IMG/VR virus record: IMGVR_UViG_3300025009_000216
Coordinates: 1-41,108 of that record
Length of the DNA stretch: 41,108 bases
Direction: 5' to 3' (one strand)
DNA from: a virus
Shown: one piece after another, positions 18,380 through 26,683 of the stretch
Layout of the letters: each line of letters begins with the position of its first letter
How positions within the stretch are numbered: the stretch's first letter is position 1
The notes under the pieces: generated by a model
What the model saw: only the letters and a program-made list of their open reading frames with translations
Told to the model about the DNA's origin: nothing
The model's database searches: none
Translations under genes and position numbers: made by a program

Positions 18380-19336
18380 TTAAGCTCCTCCAACTATGTT
18401 GTAACTTGTTCCGTTTGAACCTATCTGATAAGTTGCGTATGCAGACGGTAAAGATCGATCTGCATTAAGCCCGTCTATCGCATACACGTTTGCTTTGATT
18501 TTAACTGTTCCGGATTCGTTAATCCTGGTTATTATAAATATCTTACCGGGGCAAGCTGCCGGATTAGCAGGAAGAAGATCAACTGTGCCATTAACAATAA
18601 GCCATTTATCGGTGGTTAATATCTGATAAGGATGGTCTACTGCTGTTAACGTTTTAGCAGCCACTGTTTCTGCACCTGCTGGTCCTGTTGCGCCTGTTGC
18701 GCCTGTTGCGCCTTTAAACTCACCTTGGTCAACCCAAGCATTTGTTATCCATGCATATAAACGTGTTCCAACAAATGCTGCTTTACCTGCAGGTCCTGTA
18801 GGGTGTGCAGCTTGTAGTGCAGCAAGTGACACAAAAGGACTGCCTGTTGCAATTGACATAGAAGCACCGTTTGTACCATTTGTACCATTGGTTCCATTGG
18901 TCCCATTTGCACCATCTACGCCATCTACGCCATCAGCTCCGGCTGGTCCTTGAGGGCCAATTTCACCTTGAGGTCCTGCTGGGCCAATTTCACCTTGAGG
19001 TCCTTGTGCACCGGCGGGTCCAGCAGGACCAGGTTCTCCTTGAGGTCCGACTACTCCGTTAACTTCACCAGGCTCACCCTGAGGTCCTTGTGGTCCCATA
19101 GGTCCGGGGGGTCCACCAGCTGGTCCAGTCATACCTCGAGGTCCTTGTCTACCTGCTGGACCTTCTGGACCTGGATCACCTTTGTCACCCTTATCACCGG
19201 TTATGCCATGGTGCCCTTGTGGGCCGCGTTCCCCTTCAGGTCCCCTGTCTCCAACTCTACCAGGAGGTCCTTCAACCACCCGGAGGTCTGGATTCCAGAA
19301 AGGACAAGCTGAGTCACATGTTCTAGTTGTTGCCAT
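18380..19336 (-). CDS. Collagen-like tail fibre protein
   Basis: 318 residues. The ATG at 19336 follows ATGAGGTGA; a GTG nine bases upstream overlaps that site. After a 25-residue head with two Cys come about 45 Gly-X-Y triplets (residues ~25-165) rich in GPxGExGPxG, then a tight GTN repeat (GTNGTNGTN). A globular piece follows ([17 protein letters not shown]), a second short GAT run, and a beta-rich tip ending SYNIVGG. The plan is a trimeric collagen-type shaft with a knob, as in receptor-binding fibres. It overlaps neither neighbour and is co-transcribed with the fibre cluster. Confidence 0.8.
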   Translation of the reverse strand: MATTRTCDSACPFWNPDLRVVEGPPGRVGDRGPEGERGPQGHHGITGDKGDKGDPGPEGPAGRQGPRGMTGPAGGPPGPMGPQGPQGEPGEVNGVVGPQGEPGPAGPAGAQGPQGEIGPAGPQGEIGPQGPAGADGVDGVDGANGTNGTNGTNGTNGASMSIATGSPFVSLAALQAAHPTGPAGKAAFVGTRLYAWITNAWVDQGEFKGATGATGATGPAGAETVAAKTLTAVDHPYQILTTDKWLIVNGTVDLLPANPAACPGKIFIITRINESGTVKIKANVYAIDGLNADRSLPSAYATYQIGSNGTSYNIVGGA

Positions 19337-19390
19337 ATCATTCACCTCATAATATTAATAGGAAGGGGAGAGTTTCACTCCCCCAGTGGG

Positions 19391-19738
19391 TTAGCCTCCC
19401 CAGGTTGCAATTGCTGCTCTCTTCCATGTGTCTGTAGCTACACACACATAGATGTAGTCTGCATCAATACAAATATCACCTTTGGTTCCGGTTGCATTCG
19501 CCGCTGCGGGAGTTTTGAATGTTGGAAGTTCAAGTGTATCTGTAGGGATATCAAGCTTGTCTTCGAGGGCAAGCAAAATATTTGCGATACCTTCGTCTTG
19601 CTCATCATTCGTAAAATCAACTACTGTGAGATGCTCATCCATAGCTGAGTCAGCTATTTCGATTTTTGCAATGAGTCCATCTGCTGTGATGTTTGGGTAA
19701 AGCTTCGCATCACGGGGGTCTGTCGGTGTTGAATCCAT
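19391..19738 (-). CDS. Small acidic putative virion/fibre-associated protein
   Basis: 115 residues, strongly acidic in the N-terminal 70. It ends in a short beta module, TGTKGDICIDADYIYVCVATDTWKRAAIATW. That module (x-G-x-x-G-D-I-x-x-D-x-x-Y-x-Y-x-C-x-x-x-x-x-W-K-R) recurs at the tips of many phage fibre and head-fibre proteins. AAGGAGG lies before the ATG. Function beyond a probable structural role cannot be assigned. Confidence 0.6.
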   Translation of the reverse strand: MDSTPTDPRDAKLYPNITADGLIAKIEIADSAMDEHLTVVDFTNDEQDEGIANILLALEDKLDIPTDTLELPTFKTPAAANATGTKGDICIDADYIYVCVATDTWKRAAIATWGG

Positions 19739-19751
19739 AATACATTCCTCC

Positions 19752-19868
19752 TTAAATTGTATTTACTTTCACGGGTGTTACCCCGTTTACTTTTAACATG
19801 GGTTAAACCCCATATATCTTTGCAGGTGTAATGTTGTATACTTTCGCAGGTGTGACTCCATAAATTTT
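19752..19868 (-). repeat. Octapeptide-coding repeat run interrupted by an in-frame TAA
   Basis: On the minus strand, in the frame of the InlB-repeat gene, 24-bp units encode KIYGVTPA, KVYNITPA, KIYGV-stop-PML, KVNGVTPV and KVNTI-stop. The first TAA is at 19805-19803 and the second at 19754-19752. The residues after the first stop keep the period and the K-[IV]-x-x-[VI]-T-P pattern, so the coding signal clearly crosses the stop codon. Confidence 0.8.
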
Positions 19869-20777
19869 ATGTGCATACCCTGCAGGTACAAACGTAACAG
19901 TTGTAGTTTGAATTGCTGCCACGTTGTTGATTGTCAGAGTATTTGTGCTTGTGTTGTAGCTTCCATTACCTGATATAGAGCCAAACTCATATCCTGCTGT
20001 TGGATTAATTACCCAAGATACAGAACCGTTCCAGTTTACTACCTTTGTTGCAGGTGCTGTTACTGATCCATTTACTGCGGCTGCTGTTACGTTGTAGGTA
20101 TCAATTACAAAGTTTACAGTTGAAGTCTGCTGTGCCTGAACATTTGTTATGGTTAGTACGTTGGCCGCCCATGACCCATTACCTGTAATGGAGCTGTAAT
20201 GATAGTGTGCGTTTGGTGTTACCGGAAAAGTTACAGTTGCTCCTTGCGCTACGCTTTTTGTAGTTGGAGCGGTGACAACACCGTTGCTTGCTGCGGCAGT
20301 TACGTTATAATTAACTGGTAATGGGGTATAGTCTACTACTATCCATACTGCATCAAGAGACGCAGTGAAACCGTCTTCTTCACGATATGCTTGAACTTCT
20401 AGGACTAGGCCAGAAGTGGTATTAAGATTGATATTCGACAGAGACCACGTTCCGCAAGACGTATTCACTGTTTCATCGGTAGTTGGAGGAGTATAATCTA
20501 CCAATAATGATCCGATTGCAGATGCTCCGAATCTAGGCTGCAATCCTAACTCCGCATAAGCAGCGGATGTACTTATTTTCCATTTAGCATATGCCGTAAC
20601 ACTATTAATTGTAGCACCAGCAGGAACAGCACACTGAAAGTTATAGAACTTTACTATGCTATTTGTATACAAGCCTGGTGCTACTGTGGCATACACTCCA
20701 TTGTTAGAGTAAGCATTAGTAGGATTAGTCCACGCACTGGCTGTATACGATTGAGGGTACTTGGTTATTGTTGCCAT
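19803..20777 (-). CDS. Fibre/adhesin-like protein with two InlB-type B-repeats
   Basis: 324 residues. The N-terminal ~150 form a beta-sandwich-like domain (SIVKFYNFQCAVPAGATINSV ... LDAVWIVVDYTP). Two ~72-residue repeats follow at about 157-228 and 228-300 (YNVTAAAxNGxVTAPxTK, then SITGNGSW / SISGNGSY and TITNVQA / TINNVAA), matching divergent InlB B-repeat/Flg_new-type modules used in surface adhesion. The last 21 residues are octapeptide repeats (KIYGVTPA, KVYNITPA, KIYGV). The TAA stop falls inside this repeat run: the same frame continues with more repeats to a stop at 19752, so a truncation or readthrough product is possible. Confidence 0.75.
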   Translation of the reverse strand: MATITKYPQSYTASAWTNPTNAYSNNGVYATVAPGLYTNSIVKFYNFQCAVPAGATINSVTAYAKWKISTSAAYAELGLQPRFGASAIGSLLVDYTPPTTDETVNTSCGTWSLSNINLNTTSGLVLEVQAYREEDGFTASLDAVWIVVDYTPLPVNYNVTAAASNGVVTAPTTKSVAQGATVTFPVTPNAHYHYSSITGNGSWAANVLTITNVQAQQTSTVNFVIDTYNVTAAAVNGSVTAPATKVVNWNGSVSWVINPTAGYEFGSISGNGSYNTSTNTLTINNVAAIQTTTVTFVPAGYAHKIYGVTPAKVYNITPAKIYGV

Positions 20778-20795
20778 AGTTTATCTCCCGTGTGC

Positions 20796-21242
20796 TTATA
20801 TCTCTACTATTGCGTAATTAGGATAAAAGAATATTGTATCCGCATCAATTACATACCCAATGCATTGTCTCCATTTACCCACAGTTACAGGTGGAGTTTG
20901 TGTGATCAATCCTGCGGTAGCATCTGAAACCCATAATAGTCCAGAAAATCCTGATGCGGGAGTCCAGTTCCATGCTGTATTTCTTATGGGACCAAATGTG
21001 TGGATTTCTCTTTCACCGGTTCCGGTCTCATTACATATGGCAACACAAGGTAATGTCGCTACTGCATCTGCTTTAGCTTTGTTATAGCCTGTAGAGGACA
21101 TGTACAAAGCATCTCCTACGGTGCACGACACAGCCATGGTACCTTTCATGGCTATGCCATCTTTGTCACCATTCACCATTTGAGATATTGTGGATATTAG
21201 TTTAAATCTGCCGAATGCAAAAAATCCACCTAGTATATTCAT
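20796..21242 (-). CDS. Putative capsid/tail decoration-type protein
   Basis: 148 residues, Gly/Ala/Thr-rich and beta-rich: AVSCTVGDALYMSSTGYNKAKADA, then NWTPASGFSGLLWVSDATAGLITQTPP and QCIGYVIDADTIFFYPN. This order (entry to low-level 'GD-x-x-Y-x-s-s', 'W-x-P-G..L-[WY]-[VL]-S', 'Q-x-I-G-Y-v-x-x-A-x-x-[IL]-x-F-x-P') is typical of a small beta domain often fused to or beside phage fibres. It starts ten bases after GGAGT and is transcribed with the fibre genes on both sides. Confidence 0.55.
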   Translation of the reverse strand: MNILGGFFAFGRFKLISTISQMVNGDKDGIAMKGTMAVSCTVGDALYMSSTGYNKAKADAVATLPCVAICNETGTGEREIHTFGPIRNTAWNWTPASGFSGLLWVSDATAGLITQTPPVTVGKWRQCIGYVIDADTIFFYPNYAIVEI

Positions 21243-21251
21243 AGGTTACTC

Positions 21252-22394
21252 CTATCCGATTACTACGACTCTGTATTGTGCTGCGGTTGGAGCTGTTGCA
21301 AACAGGAGTGTTATGGTATTCACGCTGGTTATCTGGATATCACATTCCACAACATCATATGTCGAAGCGACCGTATGAAGCTGTACAATAACATCTGTTG
21401 AGTTCAAGTTGTGTGTTACAACGATTGAAGTCGCAGAATTATCACCTACGTTAGCTGCATATTTCTTAGGCGGTGTGTAACCAAGACCTGCTACGATATG
21501 AGCATTATCAAGAGCGTCAAGGAAAGCTGCCTGTTTGGTAGCATCTGAGGTGTTATCAACATTCCCAAGACCTACATGAGCTTTTGTTAAACCAGTAGGT
21601 GTACCGGTGAAGGCTGGGTTTGCAGCATTGGCTTTAAGATCAAGAGCAGTCTGCTGAGCTGTAGATACTGGCTTTGCAGAGTCAGCTGTGTTATCAACGC
21701 TGCCTAGGCCAACCATTGCTTTGGTGATACCGGCTACAGTCCCTGTGAATGTAGGGTTGGCTAATGGTGCTTTAAGTCCAAGGGCTGTTGCCATCGTTGT
21801 GGAAAAGTTTGCATCGTCTCCTAATGCTGCGGCCAATTCGTTTAAAGTATCAAGTGCAGCAGGAGATGTGTCAACAAGAGCCGCAATCGCCGCACTGATA
21901 TCAGCTGCGGAAGCTTTAGCATTCCATGTGGTTTTCTCAGCATCAGTTACAAAACGATTTGTTGCGTCCTGTGAGATTATTGCCGGAGGATGGTTTGCAG
22001 GATGCGTATAGTTGTTAGCATTAGCTGCGATACCATCTAACTTATTCTTTAATGCTGTAGTGAATGCTTGCTCTATAGCATTTAATTCTGCTATGTTTGC
22101 ATGAGCGTGTTTCTTAGTGATAGCATCATTCACAGCTGCAGAGAGGTTGTTATCTTCAAGGATGCCAGCAGATGCATTGATTTCTGTTACCATTTGTGCG
22201 CCAGTATATGTGCTACCTTGATTCGTCATATCCGTCCATGCTGAGCCATTCCATACATAGGTCTTATGATCTGTGCTATTATGATATGGCTGTCCTTCTA
22301 CCGGAGTTGCTGGTGCGCCGGCTAGTGTGTGGAAACGCATGTTTTGAACTTCGTTTTTACCCATATCTAATGGGACTAAAATTCTTCTTGCCAT
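21252..22394 (-). CDS. Tail fibre protein with GLGSVDNT repeats
   Basis: 380 residues. The head (MARRILVPLDMGKNEVQNMRF) is a form widely used to attach fibre shafts. A short module follows (VEGQPYHNSTDHKTYVWNGSAWTDM). The shaft then has two copies of the fibre repeat 'NPTFTGTVAGITKAMVGLGSVDNTADSAKP' / 'NPAFTGTPTGLTKAHVGLGNVDNTSDATK'-type, at about residues 205-285. The tip is a beta domain (IVVTHNLNSTDVIVQLHTV). Such GLGNVDNT repeats are a hallmark of fibre shafts. AAAAAAGGAGTG precedes the ATG. Confidence 0.85.
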   Translation of the reverse strand: MARRILVPLDMGKNEVQNMRFHTLAGAPATPVEGQPYHNSTDHKTYVWNGSAWTDMTNQGSTYTGAQMVTEINASAGILEDNNLSAAVNDAITKKHAHANIAELNAIEQAFTTALKNKLDGIAANANNYTHPANHPPAIISQDATNRFVTDAEKTTWNAKASAADISAAIAALVDTSPAALDTLNELAAALGDDANFSTTMATALGLKAPLANPTFTGTVAGITKAMVGLGSVDNTADSAKPVSTAQQTALDLKANAANPAFTGTPTGLTKAHVGLGNVDNTSDATKQAAFLDALDNAHIVAGLGYTPPKKYAANVGDNSATSIVVTHNLNSTDVIVQLHTVASTYDVVECDIQITSVNTITLLFATAPTAAQYRVVVIG

Positions 22395-22410
22395 TTAAAT
22401 CACTCCTTTT

Positions 22411-23202
22411 TTAATTGAAGAATGCTCGCCCTGAGAAGGCGGCACTGAACTGTATCCTTACTACATCTAGTGAAAGGTAAGTTATCTCACCCATTACTAC
22501 ACTGTCACCACTATCTACAACAGTTACACTAGGGTATCTGTTGAGATTGTGGGTAACTTGCCAGGTTGCTGAAGGAACTTGCTGGGCAAATATAAACGGT
22601 TCGATATCTCTACCGTCTCGTCCAGGATCGCCCTTTTCACCCCTAGGACCTTGTTCTCCAGGTGGTCCTGCAACTGGTATCAATTGTGATTCGATATGGG
22701 GGCCTTCACAAACCTCAATGACTATCTCTGTAGTAGAGCATTCTGTTTCGGCGATATCATCGCAATAATACTCAGCTTCGCAAGTATCGCCGTCTGCGAA
22801 AAAACCCTGCCCACCTACGGAAAATTCTGAAGGTATTTGCATTGTGTAATCCCTCTGCATAAGGAAAAGGGCTTGAGCATACTCCTTCTGAAGTATAGGT
22901 GCTGACATAGCTCCTTCTTCGTCTACTACATAAAATTTATAAGCTGCTCCAACGAGCACAACTGATCTTATATATTTATCTATGAAGAAGTCGTAGTTTG
23001 GGTATACATGTGCTCCTTCAACAGGAGGTTCTGAGACTGGGTAGGCTTCTTCTGTAAAATCTGAAAATGCTGGGAAACAGGAATTCATGGCTGTGTTGAT
23101 ATCATCGATAACTGCGTCGAGGTAAGGCAACATAGCAGTATACATCAGCTGTTCACCAGCTAACTTGCTATTGACTCCTATTACTATATTATTTAAAAGC
23201 AT
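22411..23202 (-). CDS. Putative head-tail adaptor/fibre hybrid with a short collagen stem
   Basis: 263 residues in three parts. The N-terminal ~125 (FPAFSDFTEEAYP, YDFFIDKYIRSVVLVGAAYKFYVVDEEGAM, MQRDYTMQIP) is an alpha-helical domain like those encoded near adaptor genes in podoviral clusters. After an acidic Cys-containing linker, six Gly-X-Y triplets (GPPGEQGPRGEKGDPG) form a short collagen stem. The C-terminal ~50 residues (WQVTHNLNRYPSVTVVDSGDSV) form a fibre-tip beta domain shared by many phage structural proteins. The combination suggests that a protein docked near the portal carries an outward fibre tip. That is inference. Confidence 0.6.
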   Translation of the reverse strand: MLLNNIVIGVNSKLAGEQLMYTAMLPYLDAVIDDINTAMNSCFPAFSDFTEEAYPVSEPPVEGAHVYPNYDFFIDKYIRSVVLVGAAYKFYVVDEEGAMSAPILQKEYAQALFLMQRDYTMQIPSEFSVGGQGFFADGDTCEAEYYCDDIAETECSTTEIVIEVCEGPHIESQLIPVAGPPGEQGPRGEKGDPGRDGRDIEPFIFAQQVPSATWQVTHNLNRYPSVTVVDSGDSVVMGEITYLSLDVVRIQFSAAFSGRAFFN

Positions 23203-23211
23203 ATTGTCACC

Positions 23212-23976
23212 TCATAAAACAATATTCATCTTTCTGGTATACCCGTCGAGGATAAGCTTGTTAGGTTTTATTGCAGTTGGTTTGTACATCTTTCGTTCTG
23301 CGTAATCTTCGTTTTCCACCCAGCTTGTTCCTACAAGGATTGCAACATGTTTGGTATCTAGTGTTTTGTGTGCAGCATTATAGGTAGGTTTATTGATGAA
23401 CTTCCCTATGGGTTGATGGTTATGCCCTGAGATGATTCCGTCTAGATTCTCATAGGCACTTATAAAAGCTTCAACCTTTGCTACATTGCTTGTGCCGTGG
23501 GTCCCGCAGATAACATAGTTGACATACTGATCTGCGTGATAGTCATATTTTCCAAACGATAATTTAAGGAAACCTAGGCCGCCAAGATACCTACCCTCAA
23601 GACCAAGCTGTTCCATAATCTCTTGGGTAATGTGTAGGTCTACTTCTTTAGCTGAGCGATCTTCATGGTTACCGTCCGCTGCTGCTACAATTCTGCCTTC
23701 TGCAGCTAGGGGCTTTAACATTTCAATCATTTCTTTTTTCTGTACGCTGGGCGTAATTACTTCTTGATATACATTGGTCTTGCTACTTTTTACGCCATTA
23801 TTGATTAAGTCACCTACAAGGAAAAAATGTGCATGTTTATCTTTTAAGAGAAATTTGATATAATCTTTAAACAGTGGGGTATTGCTTCCTCGGGCTCCAT
23901 GATGCACATCTACTATGGGATGTAAGTCTACATAATCAAGTGAACGGCTAAGCTTCACTTCGATTAGCGAGCTCAA
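23212..23976 (-). CDS. Calcineurin-like metallophosphoesterase in the structural cluster
   Basis: 254 residues with the full metal-binding set: D23-x-H25 (DVHHGA), GDLINN with D56, GNHE with N103-H104, the HGT strand, and GHNHQPIG. All ligands for a two-metal phosphoesterase are present. The TTG start at 23976 lies eight bases after AGGAGG. It lies between capsid and fibre genes, next to a terminator, rather than among DNA-metabolism genes; virion association or late RNA/nucleotide processing are both possible. A second, shorter phosphoesterase is at 36.2 kb and is not closely similar. Confidence 0.85.
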   Translation of the reverse strand: MSSLIEVKLSRSLDYVDLHPIVDVHHGARGSNTPLFKDYIKFLLKDKHAHFFLVGDLINNGVKSSKTNVYQEVITPSVQKKEMIEMLKPLAAEGRIVAAADGNHEDRSAKEVDLHITQEIMEQLGLEGRYLGGLGFLKLSFGKYDYHADQYVNYVICGTHGTSNVAKVEAFISAYENLDGIISGHNHQPIGKFINKPTYNAAHKTLDTKHVAILVGTSWVENEDYAERKMYKPTAIKPNKLILDGYTRKMNIVL

Positions 23977-23989
23977 TAAGTGTACCTCC

Positions 23990-24024
23990 TAAATAAAGAT
24001 AGGGCGGGATTTTACTCCCGCCCT
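23990..24024 (-). terminator. Terminator after the capsid operon
   Basis: A perfect 9-bp GC-rich stem, AGGGCGGGA / TCCCGCCCT (24001-24009 and 24016-24024), follows the stop of the capsid-adjacent gene. In the minus direction it is followed by ATCTTTATTTA, a weak T tract. Partial readthrough would lower expression of the fibre genes relative to capsid. Confidence 0.75.
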
Positions 24025-24030
24025 TTGTCT

Positions 24031-24417
24031 TTAAAAAAGTTTTAGTTCTCCGGGAGCACTCTCGAAGTTAGATTTGATATTTGCCATTCTATTCTGTTTT
24101 GTGATAGTGGCATCTATCGCCAATCTCTTCGATACTATATCATCTGCGAATGTCTGAGGCACCATCTGAGTACTACCGTCTACCGAAAAGGAAACGTGGA
24201 TACCGTTGATATAAACCGTCATAACATTACCAAGATAAGGTCTATACATAGGTGAGAGGTACATTGGTACTAATGGCTCTTCCCTGTATATCTTCAACAA
24301 TTCTTTGCGCCTGTTTTGGGCGAGTGCTACCTGACTGTTGAAGACTTTTACTGCATCTTTGGACGTAGCGATTGCTGCTTCCAGAACCGCTACGTTTTGA
24401 GCTTTTGCTGCTGGCAT
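24031..24417 (-). CDS. Small protein after the major capsid gene, unknown
   Basis: 128 residues. An N-terminal coiled-coil-like half (EAAIATSKDAVKVFNSQVALAQNRRKELLKIY) is followed by a beta-rich middle (YLGNVMTVYINGIHVSFSVDGSTQMVPQTFAD) and a helical end. It starts after GGAGGAAATTCC and is the last gene before a terminator, so it is expressed at capsid-like levels. A cement or head-completion role is plausible by position; no family is recognised. Confidence 0.6.
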   Translation of the reverse strand: MPAAKAQNVAVLEAAIATSKDAVKVFNSQVALAQNRRKELLKIYREEPLVPMYLSPMYRPYLGNVMTVYINGIHVSFSVDGSTQMVPQTFADDIVSKRLAIDATITKQNRMANIKSNFESAPGELKLF

Positions 24418-24435
24418 GGAATTTCCTCCTTTAGA

Positions 24436-25668
24436 TTATATTACGTTGACCTGTGTAGGAACGCAGATATAATCAACAACAGCTTCAAGCCTGGTGCAAC
24501 CAAACCCTACTGAATTTATTTTGAATCCGATGGACTGTCTCTGATCGATAGGATCGAGAACACCGGTGGAACCCTTAGCTTTGACATACATCTTGGTCTG
24601 ACCTTCCCCTGTGAGGCCGGTACGAACAAGAGCGTCTTTGCCTATGACGAGGACGTGCTGAGCTTTGAACTCGAACCAGTCATTCTCGCCAGGGAGGACA
24701 TTAGCGGCATTCCATGCATCCAAATCCCATACCTTCTGGTTAGGAATATAGGAAGCGTCATCGCCGGTTCTACCATCTTTGACCCAACCGTTGACAGTCG
24801 AAACTACAGGAACTGGACCTATCGTCGCGTCTTCTGCTATATCAGCATAGTCATAGTCTGTGTCGGGGAGGATGCTTACACGATACATTCTTTTGGTCGG
24901 TTTCGCTGCGGTCACATAATCAGATGCGGTCGGAACGAGCATGTGCTCATAGAACTCCATGTCGAACATAGGGACAAGCATTCCATCGTCATACATGGTC
25001 TTCGTGGTGTTGTTGAAGGTCATGTATTTTTCAACTATCGGATCGGCGATCATGTCATAGTAAAACTCCGGAGAGCCTATTACATGGTATCTACCGTTGC
25101 TTCTCGGTTTTACGAGAGCTTTCTTCAGAGACAATACGATCAACCTGAGGTCAACCATATTAGGAACTGAAGCAGGAGTCAAAGCTGCGAAGTTTGCAGC
25201 GCCATTAGCGTAGTATTTCTGAGCGATGGAGAACAGGGTCTCTCTGGCAAGCAGATCGAGAGTTTCCATAGCAACGAGAGAATACTCTTTGCTGTAATGG
25301 GCCACTATCGGGTCAACTGCGGCGAAGTCCACTTTGTCAGTGAATTCCATGTAGCGACCGTACTGGAAGGCGTTCATTTCATACTTCTCAACCGAACCTT
25401 TATCAGACTTAGGCGGGATGCCTTCATCTAACGGTACAGTGTGAGCTTGCAATGGAGCCCATCTACGAACTTGCAGTTTGTCAGCTTTCTCCTGGATAGG
25501 CATCTCATCTGCGAGTCTGAAGTATATATACTGAGATGCGTCATACCTGATAGTGTCCAAAAGCTGCTTCGAATAAAACAGTTCGGGATTGATTACGCCG
25601 ACTCCGGCGTTGTTGGCCATTTCGATATAGGTTGCTATATCTGCGGTTGCATTTAACATCAATGCCAT
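24436..25668 (-). CDS. Major capsid protein (N4-gp56 family)
   Basis: 410 residues from the ATG ten bases after AAAGGAG; an upstream GTG at 25677 is only one base from that site and is unlikely. Blocks match the N4-gp56-type HK97-fold capsid family: an early helix leading to FRLADEMPIQEKADKLQVRRW, the E-loop-like LQAHTVPLDEGIPP, SVEKYEMNAFQYGRYMEFTDKVDF, and a C-terminal strand VDYICVP. It lies directly after a scaffold-like gene, and the pair is driven by the sigma-70-like promoter at 26.55 kb. Confidence 0.9.
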   Translation of the reverse strand: MALMLNATADIATYIEMANNAGVGVINPELFYSKQLLDTIRYDASQYIYFRLADEMPIQEKADKLQVRRWAPLQAHTVPLDEGIPPKSDKGSVEKYEMNAFQYGRYMEFTDKVDFAAVDPIVAHYSKEYSLVAMETLDLLARETLFSIAQKYYANGAANFAALTPASVPNMVDLRLIVLSLKKALVKPRSNGRYHVIGSPEFYYDMIADPIVEKYMTFNNTTKTMYDDGMLVPMFDMEFYEHMLVPTASDYVTAAKPTKRMYRVSILPDTDYDYADIAEDATIGPVPVVSTVNGWVKDGRTGDDASYIPNQKVWDLDAWNAANVLPGENDWFEFKAQHVLVIGKDALVRTGLTGEGQTKMYVKAKGSTGVLDPIDQRQSIGFKINSVGFGCTRLEAVVDYICVPTQVNVI

Positions 25669-25689
25669 AAAGTTCACGCTCCTTTAAAA

Positions 25690-26445
25690 TTATTTGCCTC
25701 CACTTAAGAAGGCTTCAAGTTCTCTTTGTGTGTTAATCTTTGCCGGGTCTCCGCTACCCTTTCCATCTTTTGAGGATGGTGTAGTGCCATGGTCTCTTGC
25801 GGTCTTAGCTCTTTCCTGCTCCGCTCTCACTCCATCGTCGTAGGCTTTTTGTTTTAATGCTTCGAAGTTCTGAAGCTTATAAACAGCTACTACATCAACG
25901 GGGGTTTCGAACGGATTTACTCCATGAGCTACTAACGTATCGGCAAAAGCGTTAAGGGCTGTGTCGTCCAAGCCAAAGGTTTCTTTAACCTTCTGAAATC
26001 CTACCAAGGCGTTCTGGCGAATCTCCTTAAGACTTGCTTCCTGTTGGTACTGTTTCAACTGCTGCATTTCTTTCAAGAACTCCGGAGGCAGATTTTGCTG
26101 TTTCGCTTGCGCGGCTATAATCTGAGCCTGGATAGCCTCTTGTATTTTTGCAGGATCGTCCACATTAGTTATACCTAAGACCTCTGCGACACCTTTAAGT
26201 GTTTTCTCCAACTGACTTTTCTGTATTCGCATCTGAGCAAAGGCTTCTGCGGCTTTGTTGTCTACAGGTTTTTCAACCGGTGTAGCTACAGGTGTGGTTA
26301 CAGGTGTGGTTTCAGTTGGGGGAGTTTCTGTTGGTGTGGTTTCCGGTGTTACTACCGGTGGTGTGTCCTCGATTGGTGCCGGTGTACTTATACCGAATTC
26401 TGCGAGGAAGTCTACATTGCTGATTGCTGGATCGTCTAATGTCAT
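25690..26445 (-). CDS. Capsid scaffolding protein
   Basis: 251 residues from the ATG at 26445; a longer frame to 26511 has no supported start. It shows the usual scaffold layout: a Pro/Thr-rich disordered N-terminus with VTPETTPTETPPTET and tandem TPVATPV units, a central coiled coil (AFAQMRIQKSQLEKTLKGVAEVLG, KEMQQLKQYQQEASLKEI), and a charged C-terminus (EAFLSGGK) of the kind that binds capsid protein. AAAGGAG lies 14 bases upstream; AAAGGTAG, four bases before the ATG, may help. It lies directly before the capsid gene. Confidence 0.82.
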   Translation of the reverse strand: MTLDDPAISNVDFLAEFGISTPAPIEDTPPVVTPETTPTETPPTETTPVTTPVATPVEKPVDNKAAEAFAQMRIQKSQLEKTLKGVAEVLGITNVDDPAKIQEAIQAQIIAAQAKQQNLPPEFLKEMQQLKQYQQEASLKEIRQNALVGFQKVKETFGLDDTALNAFADTLVAHGVNPFETPVDVVAVYKLQNFEALKQKAYDDGVRAEQERAKTARDHGTTPSSKDGKGSGDPAKINTQRELEAFLSGGK

Positions 26446-26466
26446 ATCTACCTTTTGATCTCCTTT

Positions 26467-26478
26467 CTGTATATACAG
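26467..26478. repeat. 12-bp palindrome in the scaffold leader
   Basis: CTGTATATACAG is perfectly palindromic and lies just upstream of the scaffold gene's AAAGGAG. It resembles the 14-bp operators 80-150 bases upstream but has a shorter centre (TGTA-TA-TACA). It could bind the same regulator or simply be chance in AT-rich DNA. Confidence 0.4.
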
Positions 26479-26549
26479 GCGAATATATACGGAGTGGCAA
26501 GATTTACACACAATTAGAGGTTTGCGGAACCTTATGTCTTGCTACTTTC

Positions 26550-26578
26550 ATTGTAATGCATAAATATACAACTGTCAA
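26550..26578 (-). promoter_or_regulatory. Sigma-70-like promoter for scaffold/capsid genes
   Basis: On the minus strand, TTGACA (26578-26573) and TACAAT (26555-26550) are separated by exactly 17 bases. The -35 is perfect and the -10 differs from TATAAT by one base. Transcription would start near 26543, about 100 bases before the scaffold ATG. The 17-base spacer contains one arm of a perfect 14-bp inverted repeat, so binding there would block RNA polymerase. Confidence 0.8.
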
Positions 26579-26621
26579 TATATTCCTGTATATTTATGCA
26601 AAATAAATGTATAAGTATACA
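26557..26621. promoter_or_regulatory. Operator cluster: three TGYATA-NN-TATRCA sites at the capsid promoter
   Basis: TGCATAAATATACA (26557-26570) and its exact reverse complement TGTATATTTATGCA (26587-26600) form an inverted repeat with a 16-base spacer. A third site, TGTATAAGTATACA (26608-26621), is a palindrome with the same half-sites. The first site fills the spacer between the -35 and -10 of the capsid promoter and the second lies just upstream of the -35. The same 14-mer occurs twice near 34 kb. This geometry is what a cooperative dimeric repressor or activator would use. Confidence 0.65.
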
Positions 26622-26625
26622 TGTG

Positions 26626-26651
26626 CATAAAAAGACCCACTTTCGTGGGCC
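26626..26651 (-). terminator. Terminator after the portal gene
   Basis: On the minus strand a 7-bp stem (GGCCCAC / GTGGGTC) with a stable GAAA tetraloop is followed by five T. It ends the terminase-portal transcript about 30 bases after the portal stop and insulates it from the capsid promoter just downstream. Confidence 0.88.
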
Positions 26652-26683
26652 AATTATAGGGGGAAAATGAGGAGGTAAGCATA

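Noticed and set aside
18650-19260. Short repeated units that could look like a CRISPR or tandem-repeat array
   Set aside because: They are 9-bp collagen codon repeats in frame with the fibre gene, with no spacers of constant length.
18871-19312. Open frames on the plus strand opposite the collagen-like fibre gene
   Set aside because: Repetitive His/Leu/Arg or Ser/Arg/Trp composition comes from the antisense of Gly-X-Y codons; no ribosome binding sites.
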